NCBI GenBank assembly: GCA_005877525.1
Contig: VBON01000016.1
Location: 1 to 14,918 of the forward strand
DNA: 14,918 bases
Reading direction: 5' to 3'
Source of the DNA: Nitrospirota bacterium
Lineage (GTDB): Bacteria > Nitrospirota > Nitrospiria > Nitrospirales > NS-4
This document shows, one piece after another, positions 6,504 through 13,254 of this stretch. Position 1 is the first letter of the stretch; each line of letters opens with the position of its first letter. The position numbers were made by a program, and so were the translations under genes. Under the pieces are notes generated by a model that saw nothing but the letters and a program-made list of their open reading frames with translations, was not told where the DNA came from and did no database searches.

Positions 6504-6884
6504 ATGGGATTGGAAGAAGGACGATTTGCGCAGGCGACCGGTTATGCCGTGGCCACCCCGAGCGCGCGGAACCTTCGTGACCTCCGGCATCGCCGTTTCG
6601 GCCAACCGGTGTATGTGACGTCCGATCATCCCCTCATTCGGAAAGGCCAAGTGGCGACCTGGGAGAAATTCAATGTGCGGTTGGCTGTCGTCAAGTTCAC
6701 GGACAATGTAGTGTTAGGGTACGATCCGAGTGATCTGTTGCTTCCGACGCGCTTCGATGACCAGGGACAACCCGTATTCGAAATACGCGCCTGCGGACTC
6801 TGCCAGCTCCCGTTCACTCTCACCCAGCAGGAACTCACCGAACGGCTGGAGCCAACGCGCTGCAGCGCCTGTCAGGAGTTTTAG
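6504..6884 (+). CDS. Hypothetical protein with C-terminal CxxC-CxxC motif
   Basis: 126 residues; I do not recognise the family. No signal peptide or membrane segment is visible. Residues 1-35 are basic and polar. Residues 36-95 look like a small beta-rich domain (PVYVTSDHPLIRKGQVATWE, then VRLAVVKFTDNVVLGYDP). At the C-terminus C97-x2-C100 and C120-x2-C123, spaced by 19 residues, should bind one zinc as a ribbon. That layout suits a small regulator or a nucleic-acid or protein-binding adaptor, but function is unknown. Evidence that it is real: a well-formed promoter at the right distance, a G-rich Shine-Dalgarno (GGGGGG about 5 nt before the ATG), and a coherent Cys pattern. The 3' end stops 4 bp short of the convergent M48 gene, with no terminator between them. 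Confidence 0.75.
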   Translation: MGLEEGRFAQATGYAVATPSARNLRDLRHRRFGQPVYVTSDHPLIRKGQVATWEKFNVRLAVVKFTDNVVLGYDPSDLLLPTRFDDQGQPVFEIRACGLCQLPFTLTQQELTERLEPTRCSACQEF

Positions 6885-6888
6885 TCGG

Positions 6889-7746
6889 TCACGATCGCCG
6901 TGCGAAGCGCTCCGCCAGGAGGACCCCGTTCGCCTTTAAGCCATGGGATTGGATCGAATTCTGAACCGCGTCGATCCGTGCGCTGAAGTTCGGATGCGTC
7001 TTAAAGAAGGCGGGATCGTCGCCCTTGAGTGTTCGAAGGCGGGTCAATAAGGTCAGGTAAGCAGTCGGGTCGTATCCGACGCGGGCGGCAAAGACATCTC
7101 CCAAGGCATCCGCTTCGGTTTCCTTCTCCTGATCCAGCCCTTCGTCCAAGAGCTTCTTAACCGCCGTATCAATGATGTTCTTAAAAGCTTGCGGGTTCTG
7201 TTTGGCAGCGGCGAGCCCGGCCTGGGACACGCCGGCTAGTTGTTTGCTCCGTTGAATGACCTCGAGAATGTGTTTCTGGCTGACATGCGCGATCTCATGT
7301 CCCAGGACAGCCGCCAGCTCGGCTTCATTGTGGATCTGTTTGAGGAGCCCGTTCGTGATGAACACGTATCCGGCGGGCGCTGCAAAGGCGTTAATGGAGT
7401 CATCTTTCAGCACGGCAAAATGATAAGGAATGTCGGGACGATCGGAGGTCAGAGCCACCGCTTGGCCGACGAGATTTACATACCGCATGAGCTCCGGCTG
7501 CTCCAGAGTACCGCCAAATCGGGCGACAACCTGCAAGGCGATGGCCTGTCCGAGGGATTGTTCCTCCTCGTATCCGATTGGCATAAGGCCGCCGGCGAGG
7601 GTGCCGAGGCCACCGAGGATGTCGCCGAAACGCGAGCCTCCCGATTTTTTGTCCGCGGCTAAGCTGACATCGGCCCATGCTGTGAGCATGGCGATCGCAC
7701 CAAACGTGATGGCTGCGGCAATCGCGCGGTTATTTCGCATATTCAC
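6889..7746 (-). CDS. Exported M48-family zinc metalloprotease
   Basis: 285 residues from GTG 7746. A signal peptide spans about residues 5-30 (AAAITFGAIAMLTAWADVSLA). The catalytic motif HEIAH is at 150-154: two histidine ligands and the general-base glutamate. The third ligand is E209 in ETEAD. The downstream THPNFSARI element, typical of BepA/LoiP-like periplasmic M48 enzymes, is also present, as is INAFAAPAGYVFITNGLL upstream of HEIAH. It should cleave or quality-control envelope proteins; BepA, for example, acts on outer-membrane assembly substrates. It lacks the TPR tail of BepA. Start choice: AAGGAG (7758-7753) lies 6 nt from GTG 7746; a TTG at 7749 is too close and ATG 7740 is 12 nt away. 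The start overlaps the end of the SH3 gene (stop 7730), indicating translational coupling. Confidence 0.93.
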   Translation of the reverse strand: MNMRNNRAIAAAITFGAIAMLTAWADVSLAADKKSGGSRFGDILGGLGTLAGGLMPIGYEEEQSLGQAIALQVVARFGGTLEQPELMRYVNLVGQAVALTSDRPDIPYHFAVLKDDSINAFAAPAGYVFITNGLLKQIHNEAELAAVLGHEIAHVSQKHILEVIQRSKQLAGVSQAGLAAAKQNPQAFKNIIDTAVKKLLDEGLDQEKETEADALGDVFAARVGYDPTAYLTLLTRLRTLKGDDPAFFKTHPNFSARIDAVQNSIQSHGLKANGVLLAERFARRS

Positions 7747-8242
7747 CAAGCTCTCCTTTCTTGAGGAAGTCTTCGACTTCTTGATCGGTGATCTTATAGG
7801 CGGTCATACGATCAACTGTGTCGCGATCGCGTTGAGAAATTCCGGACCGCTTGGCATATTCCCCAGAGACCTCAGTCAGACCGCGGGCTCCTGCAGACGC
7901 GGTCGCGTCGGAGGCCTCTTTCCCTTTGAAGAGGCGCCCGGCCTTGGCGAGTTCATCGTCGCCGCCGCCAGATGGCTTCACCGTCGTGGTCTTCGAGGCA
8001 AAAATCCAGCCCGTCACGCCTGAGCGAGTCCGGACTTCCGTCCACGTGCCCTCGGTCTTCACCACCTCCAGAGCCTCGCCATATTGGAGATCGGCCACGA
8101 CCTTGTCCAATGAGGTCTTTCCAGACCGGAGTTTGGCAGTTTTTGCCTGCACGAAGACGGTCTCCGCCCAGGCCACACTGAAGAGGCCGCCTACAATCAT
8201 CAGAATCAGAAGTATAAGGCGAAGCGGGTATCGAGCGTTCAT
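7730..8242 (-). CDS. Exported bacterial SH3-domain protein
   Basis: 170 residues. A signal peptide with hydrophobic core LILLILMIVGGLFSV ends in AWA-E, so cleavage is expected after residue 26. An SH3b-like domain covers about 28-88: VFVQAKTAKLRSGKTSLDKV, LQYGEALEVV, TWTEVRTRSGVTGWIFAS. Such domains bind peptidoglycan peptides or protein partners in the periplasm. The C-terminal 80 residues are charged and without a known domain; they end in a short helix (ITDQEVEDFLKKGELGEYAK). I choose ATG 8242 because GGAGG lies 5 nt before it; an in-frame ATG at 8257 that overlaps the cyclase stop as ATGA has no such site. Between cyclase and M48 protease in one operon, it may present cell-wall or envelope status to either partner (inference). 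Confidence 0.87.
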   Translation of the reverse strand: MNARYPLRLILLILMIVGGLFSVAWAETVFVQAKTAKLRSGKTSLDKVVADLQYGEALEVVKTEGTWTEVRTRSGVTGWIFASKTTTVKPSGGGDDELAKAGRLFKGKEASDATASAGARGLTEVSGEYAKRSGISQRDRDTVDRMTAYKITDQEVEDFLKKGELGEYAK

Positions 8243-8253
8243 GCTGGCCTCCG

Positions 8254-10365
8254 TCATTTCGAATGTAGTTCGTAGACGCCGTCCCAGTCAACAGGAGGCG
8301 GGGTGGCAAGAAATTCCTGGGCCCGGCGCAGATACACTTTGGAGGGCCCATCCAGGGGATCAAGCTTCAGGGCCGCTTCAAAGTCTCGCTGGGCGCTGTC
8401 AAAGGCGCGGGTTTTGTACGAGTGCAGCCCATGCGCGTACACTTCGAGGACCTGCTGTTTCACAGGACCCAACTGTCCCTTCCGTGCCAGCAACTCGTAG
8501 ACCACCACGGGCTCGAATTTGCCTTTGACTCTTAAAAGGTCCACCTCTCTCGCTTCGACATTGGATTGGGCGAGCTCATACGTGCGAGGCCCGATGAGGA
8601 TCAGGGTGTCGTAGAATTTGCTGGCGCCTTCCAACCGGGATGCGAGGTTCACGCTATCGCCCATCACAGTATACTCCAGCCGCGTTTGCGATCCCATGTT
8701 CCCGACCACTAGGTCGCCGGTATTGATTCCAATGCGGGCGGCGATCTCCGGCAACCCCCGGCTCTTCCATTCCGCTCGCAGGCTGGTCAGCGCCTCTTGG
8801 CTGTCGAGTGCGGCATAACAGGCGAGGGCGGCATGCATCGGCTCGCTGAGCGGCGCGCCGAAAATCGCCATGATCCCGTCCCCAAGGTACTTGTTAACGT
8901 TCCCTCGGTGCCGCCGAATGATATCGGTCATCACCGAGAGATACTCATTGAGCAGCGCCACCAACTGCTCCGGGGAAAGACGCTCGGAGATCGTGGTAAA
9001 GCCGGCGATGTCCGAAAACAACACCGTGAGCTCTTTTTTTTCGCCCCCGAGCTTGATTTCAGGGTGGCGCATGATCTCATCCACGACCTCGGGCGCCATG
9101 TACTTGTCGAAGGCCGCGCGAAGTTGCCGCCGCTGCCGACCCTCGGTGAGATATTCCACGCTCGCCGCCATGGCAAAGGTCACCGCGACCGCCGCCTCCG
9201 GGAAAGCCAGTTCCAGCCACAGGCCGTGGCTCTTGAATGCATGCACCGCCAGGCCGTAATAGGCGAGGGCCAACCCGGCAACCACCGTAAATTTCAGGAC
9301 CTGCTGTTGGAGCAGCATGAAACTCCAGGCCGTTGCGAGGCACAGGACCACCATAGTTGCAAGGAATGACCAATAGGATGCCGGCTGCATGAACCGGCCC
9401 CGGAGAATGTTGTCCAGCGCGGTCATGTGAATCAGCACCCCGGGACTGGCCGCATCCACAGGTGTGGCGCGCAAATCATAGATACCCGCCGCAGTTCCCG
9501 CGATGAAGACGATCTTGTCTTTGAACAGGGCAGGATCAAGGGAAGGCGGCTGCCCCTGTTGCATCTCCAGGTAGGCCTTGAGGATGGCCCCGGCTGAGTA
9601 TGCGCGATACGTTTTCTTCGGATCGCCATGCCAGTCGATCACCAGATCGCCATCGGGGGTGACCGGAATGGTCGCGGACCCGAAGGTAATACTCCGCGGG
9701 CCAATGATGGCCTCGTCAGCGTTCAGTAGTTGGCGCGCGACGCTGGCCACCAGATGGGTCAGCGCAAAGCGGAAGTCCTCCACGCGAGCGAATAATGGGA
9801 GGCGACGCACCACGCCATCGCGGTCTGCGAACAGGTTGATATAGCCGAGGCCCTTTGCGGCACCGTCCAGCGGGGGAATGGGCAGCTTCACACCATGCGC
9901 TTCCAGACGCACCGCCGCCCCTTGCACGGGCATGGCCGCTTTGGCCTTCAGCGCCGGCGGCAGTCCAGTTGTTCCTTCCAGCAAGAAGGGCAGTAATACA
10001 TTCTGGGCCGCCTCCACCTCGTTCGCAAACACCGCGTCGAACTCCTCTTCCCGCTCCAGGAACAGGACATCAAAGACGATCGCACGGGCGCCTGCCTTTC
10101 GAAGGTAATGGGTCATGAAACCATGCAGGTCCCGAGACCAGGGCCACCGGCCGAAGGCTGCAAGACTCTGCTCGTCAATGGCAACTAGGACAATATCGTG
10201 ACCAGCGAGGGCGGGGTTAGCATACTGCTGGAATCGGTGGTCAAGACTTTTCAGTTCCGCGATTGCCAAGAGGCCGGTCCAGTGGAGTGCCACCAGGAGA
10301 AATCCGACGGTGATCGCGATCGCCGTGGCGATCAGAAACTTCTTTCGAAGCTTTGCGAGATCCAT
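8254..10365 (-). CDS. CHASE2-domain class III adenylate/guanylate cyclase
   Basis: 703 residues, inner membrane. One TM segment (about 11-36) leads into a periplasmic CHASE2 sensor (about 40-325: LDHRFQQYAN, FGRWPWSRDLHG, GARAIVFDVLF, KDKIVFIAGTAAGIYDLRATP). Three close TM segments follow at 334-354, 357-376 and 385-405. The cytoplasmic cyclase domain (about 443-628) keeps the metal aspartates D452 (FSDIAGF) and D496 (KYLGDGIMAIF) and the transition-state pair N573 and R577 (VNLASRLEG). K492 and T566 (EYTVMGD) fit the Lys plus Asp/Thr pair of ATP-using enzymes, so cAMP is the likely product. Residues about 637-688 form a degenerate TPR-like pair. First gene of the three-gene operon. CHASE2 ligands are unknown. 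No clear Shine-Dalgarno precedes the ATG; a possible promoter sits just upstream. Confidence 0.94.
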   Translation of the reverse strand: MDLAKLRKKFLIATAIAITVGFLLVALHWTGLLAIAELKSLDHRFQQYANPALAGHDIVLVAIDEQSLAAFGRWPWSRDLHGFMTHYLRKAGARAIVFDVLFLEREEEFDAVFANEVEAAQNVLLPFLLEGTTGLPPALKAKAAMPVQGAAVRLEAHGVKLPIPPLDGAAKGLGYINLFADRDGVVRRLPLFARVEDFRFALTHLVASVARQLLNADEAIIGPRSITFGSATIPVTPDGDLVIDWHGDPKKTYRAYSAGAILKAYLEMQQGQPPSLDPALFKDKIVFIAGTAAGIYDLRATPVDAASPGVLIHMTALDNILRGRFMQPASYWSFLATMVVLCLATAWSFMLLQQQVLKFTVVAGLALAYYGLAVHAFKSHGLWLELAFPEAAVAVTFAMAASVEYLTEGRQRRQLRAAFDKYMAPEVVDEIMRHPEIKLGGEKKELTVLFSDIAGFTTISERLSPEQLVALLNEYLSVMTDIIRRHRGNVNKYLGDGIMAIFGAPLSEPMHAALACYAALDSQEALTSLRAEWKSRGLPEIAARIGINTGDLVVGNMGSQTRLEYTVMGDSVNLASRLEGASKFYDTLILIGPRTYELAQSNVEAREVDLLRVKGKFEPVVVYELLARKGQLGPVKQQVLEVYAHGLHSYKTRAFDSAQRDFEAALKLDPLDGPSKVYLRRAQEFLATPPPVDWDGVYELHSK

Positions 10366-10373
10366 GACGGGCG

Positions 10374-10402
10374 AGTATGGCCGAGGAAGACGATGGATTC
10401 AA
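10374..10402 (-). promoter_or_regulatory. Possible promoter of the cyclase operon, giving a near-leaderless mRNA
   Basis: Read on the minus strand: TTGAAT (10402-10397), 17 bp, CATACT (10379-10374). Each box matches four of six consensus bases. The ATG at 10365 begins 9 nt after the -10 box, so transcription would start at or next to it, in keeping with the absent ribosome binding site. Confidence 0.35.
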
Positions 10403-10418
10403 GGCATTCCCTATCGCC

Positions 10419-10449
10419 TTGACACGTTCGGAAAGTCTAAGGCTAGATA
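10419..10449 (+). promoter_or_regulatory. Possible promoter of citrate synthase
   Basis: Perfect -35 TTGACA (10419-10424), then a 19-bp spacer and TAGATA (10444-10449). The -10 box is weak and the spacer long, but a start near 10456 fits the Shine-Dalgarno at 10454-10460 only loosely. It would exclude the upstream in-frame ATG at 10377 as a start. Confidence 0.3.
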
Positions 10450-10469
10450 TGCCAAAGGAGTCCTACGCC

Positions 10470-11606
10470 ATGCCGCATGACTTTATGCCGGGCCTCGCCG
10501 GAGTACCGGCCGCCCGATCCACGATCAGCGATGTCAATGGCGAGACCGGTGTGCTGGAATACCGCGGCATACGGATTGAGGAATTGACGGCGAAGAGCAC
10601 GTTTCTGGAAACGGCCTATCTGTTGCTCTTCAATTGCTTGCCCACGCGCCTGGAGCTCGAGAAGTTCACTGGCGATGTCGCCCTGCACCGGCGGATCAAG
10701 TTTAAGATCGTGGACATGATCAAATCGCTGCCTGAACAGGGGCATCCCATGGATGCCTTGCAGGCTGCCGTCGCTGCCCTCGGGATGTTCTATCCCGGGC
10801 GCACCGTTCAGGACCCCGAGAATAATTACTGGTCCGCCGTGCGGTTGATCGCCAAATTGCCGACGATCGTGGCGGCGTTTGCCCGCATTCGCCGTGGCGA
10901 CGAGTATGTAGCTCCCCGCGATGACTTCGAGTTCAGCGAGAATTTTCTCTACATGCTCTCGGAGCGCCGGCCCGATCCGATTGTCTGTCAGATATTCGAC
11001 GCCTGCTTGATTCTGCACGCCGAGCACACAATGAACGCCTCAACATTTTGCGGGCTGATCACCGCGTCCACGCTGGCGGATCCCTACACAGTGGTCGCCT
11101 CGGCCATCGGAGCGCTGAAGGGACCCCTGCATGGCGGCGCCAATGAAGAAGTCCTTGCGATGCTGCGTGAAATTGGTACGATTCAAGGCGTACGGTCCTA
11201 TCTTGAGGCGAAGCTCAAGGCCAAACAGCCGCTGATGGGCTTCGGCCATCGGGTCTATAAAGTAAAGGACCCGCGCGCCGTCATTCTCCAGCAACTTGCG
11301 CAGAAGCTCTTCACCCATTGCGGAAAATCTCCGTTATACGCCCTCGCCGAGGAGACGGAGAGAGTGGCCTTAGAGCTGTTAAGCCAGAAGCGTGTCTATC
11401 CGAATGTCGATTTTTACTCGGGAATCGTCTACGATGCGATGGGCATCCCCACCGATACCTTCACGTCGATCTTCGCGATGGCCCGGGCGGCCGGCTGGCT
11501 CGCCCATTGGCTGGAGCAAATGAAGGAAAACAAGCTCTACCGACCGGATCAGATTTATGAAGGCGAGCACAACCGCAGCTATCTGCCACTGGACCAACGG
11601 CAATAA
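10470..11606 (+). CDS. gltA: Citrate synthase
   Basis: 378 residues, the normal length of the shorter bacterial citrate synthases. It condenses acetyl-CoA and oxaloacetate to citrate; in autotrophs with a reductive TCA cycle, the enzyme may serve the oxidative direction. The catalytic triad is visible: H221 in GPLHGGANEE, H260 in MGFGHRVYK and D314 in NVDFYSGIVYDAMG. The N-terminus MPGLAGVPAARSTIS and the stretch GVLEYRGIRIEEL are typical. I choose ATG 10470, since AAAGGAG (10454-10460) lies 9 nt upstream and family homology begins there; an in-frame ATG at 10377 would add 31 residues with no family likeness and lies upstream of a possible promoter. It is divergent from the cyclase and followed 100 bp later by fumarase. 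2-Methylcitrate synthase is possible but no propionate genes are near. Confidence 0.93.
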   Translation: MPHDFMPGLAGVPAARSTISDVNGETGVLEYRGIRIEELTAKSTFLETAYLLLFNCLPTRLELEKFTGDVALHRRIKFKIVDMIKSLPEQGHPMDALQAAVAALGMFYPGRTVQDPENNYWSAVRLIAKLPTIVAAFARIRRGDEYVAPRDDFEFSENFLYMLSERRPDPIVCQIFDACLILHAEHTMNASTFCGLITASTLADPYTVVASAIGALKGPLHGGANEEVLAMLREIGTIQGVRSYLEAKLKAKQPLMGFGHRVYKVKDPRAVILQQLAQKLFTHCGKSPLYALAEETERVALELLSQKRVYPNVDFYSGIVYDAMGIPTDTFTSIFAMARAAGWLAHWLEQMKENKLYRPDQIYEGEHNRSYLPLDQRQ

Positions 11607-11631
11607 GGAGAAATTCTTTGAGTTTTCAGGC

Positions 11632-11661
11632 TTGTATACCCCTACGGATTTGAATTACAAT
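11632..11661 (+). promoter_or_regulatory. Possible promoter of fumC
   Basis: TTGTAT (11632-11637), 18-bp spacer, TACAAT (11656-11661; five of six consensus bases). A start near 11668 would give a leader of about 39 nt. fumC may thus be expressed both from here and by read-through from citrate synthase. Confidence 0.4.
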
Positions 11662-11706
11662 TGCGCCCTTGCGTGACGCCCTGCGTTGCCCCGTCGTGAG
11701 GTGATC

Positions 11707-13179
11707 GTGAATCTGGACGATCCGAAAAAGACGACAAGGCCTGCCACCAGTCGCTCTCACGAGGCCACTCGCACTGAGCGGGATACGATGGGCGAACTCC
11801 AAGTGCCGGCCGCTGCCTATTACGGGATCCAAACGGCGCGGGCGGTCGAGAACTTCCCGATCAGCGCTTTGCGCCTCCCCCGGCCCATGTTGCGTGCTTT
11901 GGGGCTGATCAAGAGAGCCGCGGCGCAAGTCAACGAGGACCTCGGGTTTCTGGACCCCAAGCTGGCGCAGGGTATCCGCGCCGCCGCTCAAGAAGTTATT
12001 GAGGGTCGGCTCGACGAGCAGTTTCCCGTGGACATTTTCCAGACCGGTTCGGGGACCTCCTCCAACATGAATGCTAATGAAGTGATTGCCAATCGGGCGG
12101 CCGAACTCCTCGGCGGAGCGCGAGGGGCCAAAATCGTTCACCCGAACGACCACGTCAACTTAGGGCAATCGAGCAACGACGTCCTTCCCACCGCGATTCA
12201 CATCGCCGCGTTAGAGGAGATCGAGCACCACTTACTGCCTGCTCTAAGTCACCTCGAGCGCGCGCTTAGCGCGAAGGCCAAGGAGTTCGACGGGATCGTG
12301 AAGATCGGCCGGACGCATCTGCAAGATGCGACCCCGATCCGCCTAGGACAAGAGTTCTCCGGCTACGCGCGGCAAATCGAGCTGGGAATCAGCAGAGTCC
12401 AACGGACTCGAGGCTCATTGGAGGAGCTGGCCTTGGGAGGAACGGCGGTCGGGACGGGCCTCAATGCTCATCCCGAATTTGCGCCGCGCGTGATTGCGTT
12501 GCTGGCCAAAGAGACCGGGTGCGCCCTCAAGGAAGCGCACAACCATTTCGAGGCCCAGGCCGCTCAGGATTCGCTCATCGAGGCCAGCGGCGCGCTGAAG
12601 ACCGTCGCCGTCAGTCTCATGAAGATCGCGAACGATATTCGTTGGATGGGATCGGGGCCGCGCTGCGGCATCGGTGAAATTATTGTGCCGGCGACCCAAC
12701 CAGGCTCCTCGATCATGCCCGGAAAAGTGAATCCGGTGATAGCCGAATCCGTCATGATGGTAGCGGCGGAGGTGATCGGGAACGATGTTGCTATTACGGT
12801 CGCCGGCCAGGCAGGAAATTTTGAGTTGCTCGTGATGCTGCCGGTGATGGCCCACAACCTTCTGGAATCAATCCTGTTACTGAGCCGAGCCTCGGAGAAC
12901 TTTGCGCGTCGTTGCATCGAAGGCATCGTGCCCGATCGCGAGCGTTGTCAGGCTACGATCGAAGAAAGCCTTGCGATGTGCACCGCGCTTGCTCCGGAGA
13001 TCGGCTATGACGCTGCCGCAGAGATCGCGAAGGAAGCTCATAAAACCGGAAAAACCGTGCGCGAGGTAGCGGAAGCGAAGAAAGTCTTGCCCGTAGATCG
13101 CTTGAAGGAACTGCTCGACCCGTGGCGAATGACAGAGCCCGGGTTGGCAGGTGGCAAACCGGGAAGCGCCGGCGGATGA
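11707..13179 (+). CDS. fumC: Class II fumarate hydratase
   Basis: 490 residues from GTG 11707. It interconverts fumarate and malate in either TCA direction, normally as a homotetramer. Conserved aspartase/fumarase blocks are TGSGTSSNMN (114-122), HPNDHVNLGQSSND (145-158), GRTHLQDATP with H204, and the mobile SS-loop signature GSSIMPGKVNP (333-343) with the catalytic serine S334 or S335. RxERDTMGELQVPAAAYYG near residue 25 marks the usual start of the fold; about 22 disordered Lys/Arg/Thr-rich residues precede it. The block VHPNDHVN and the GSGTSSNMN loop fit fumarase, whereas aspartases usually carry GAGTSVNMN. Start choice: GAGGTGATC (11698-11706) directly before GTG 11707 matches the 16S 3' end closely; a TTG at 11686 has no such site. 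Middle gene between citrate synthase and the ferredoxin reductase. Confidence 0.9.
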   Translation: MNLDDPKKTTRPATSRSHEATRTERDTMGELQVPAAAYYGIQTARAVENFPISALRLPRPMLRALGLIKRAAAQVNEDLGFLDPKLAQGIRAAAQEVIEGRLDEQFPVDIFQTGSGTSSNMNANEVIANRAAELLGGARGAKIVHPNDHVNLGQSSNDVLPTAIHIAALEEIEHHLLPALSHLERALSAKAKEFDGIVKIGRTHLQDATPIRLGQEFSGYARQIELGISRVQRTRGSLEELALGGTAVGTGLNAHPEFAPRVIALLAKETGCALKEAHNHFEAQAAQDSLIEASGALKTVAVSLMKIANDIRWMGSGPRCGIGEIIVPATQPGSSIMPGKVNPVIAESVMMVAAEVIGNDVAITVAGQAGNFELLVMLPVMAHNLLESILLLSRASENFARRCIEGIVPDRERCQATIEESLAMCTALAPEIGYDAAAEIAKEAHKTGKTVREVAEAKKVLPVDRLKELLDPWRMTEPGLAGGKPGSAGG

Positions 13180-13189
13180 TCGGGGGAAA

Positions 13190-13209
13190 GAGGCTGTCTT
13201 GGCAGCCTC
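13190..13209 (+). terminator. Small hairpin between fumC and the reductase gene
   Basis: A 7-bp stem, GAGGCTG (13190-13196) with CAGCCTC (13203-13209), loop of six, lies 10 nt after the fumC stop. There is no T-tract, so it is more likely a partial terminator or processing site within the transcript than a full stop. Confidence 0.4.
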
Positions 13210-13254
13210 GGGTGGGCGGGTGCTATGGAATGAGACTCGGCCAATCGTGATGAA

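Noticed and set aside
8797..9369. Plus-strand ORF of 190 codons opposite the cyclase
   Set aside because: Antisense shadow of the cyclase catalytic domain, produced by GC-rich codon bias; the minus-strand motifs are unambiguous.
10377..10469. 31-residue N-terminal extension of citrate synthase
   Set aside because: No ribosome binding site at 10377, no family likeness, and a clear Shine-Dalgarno serves the ATG at 10470.
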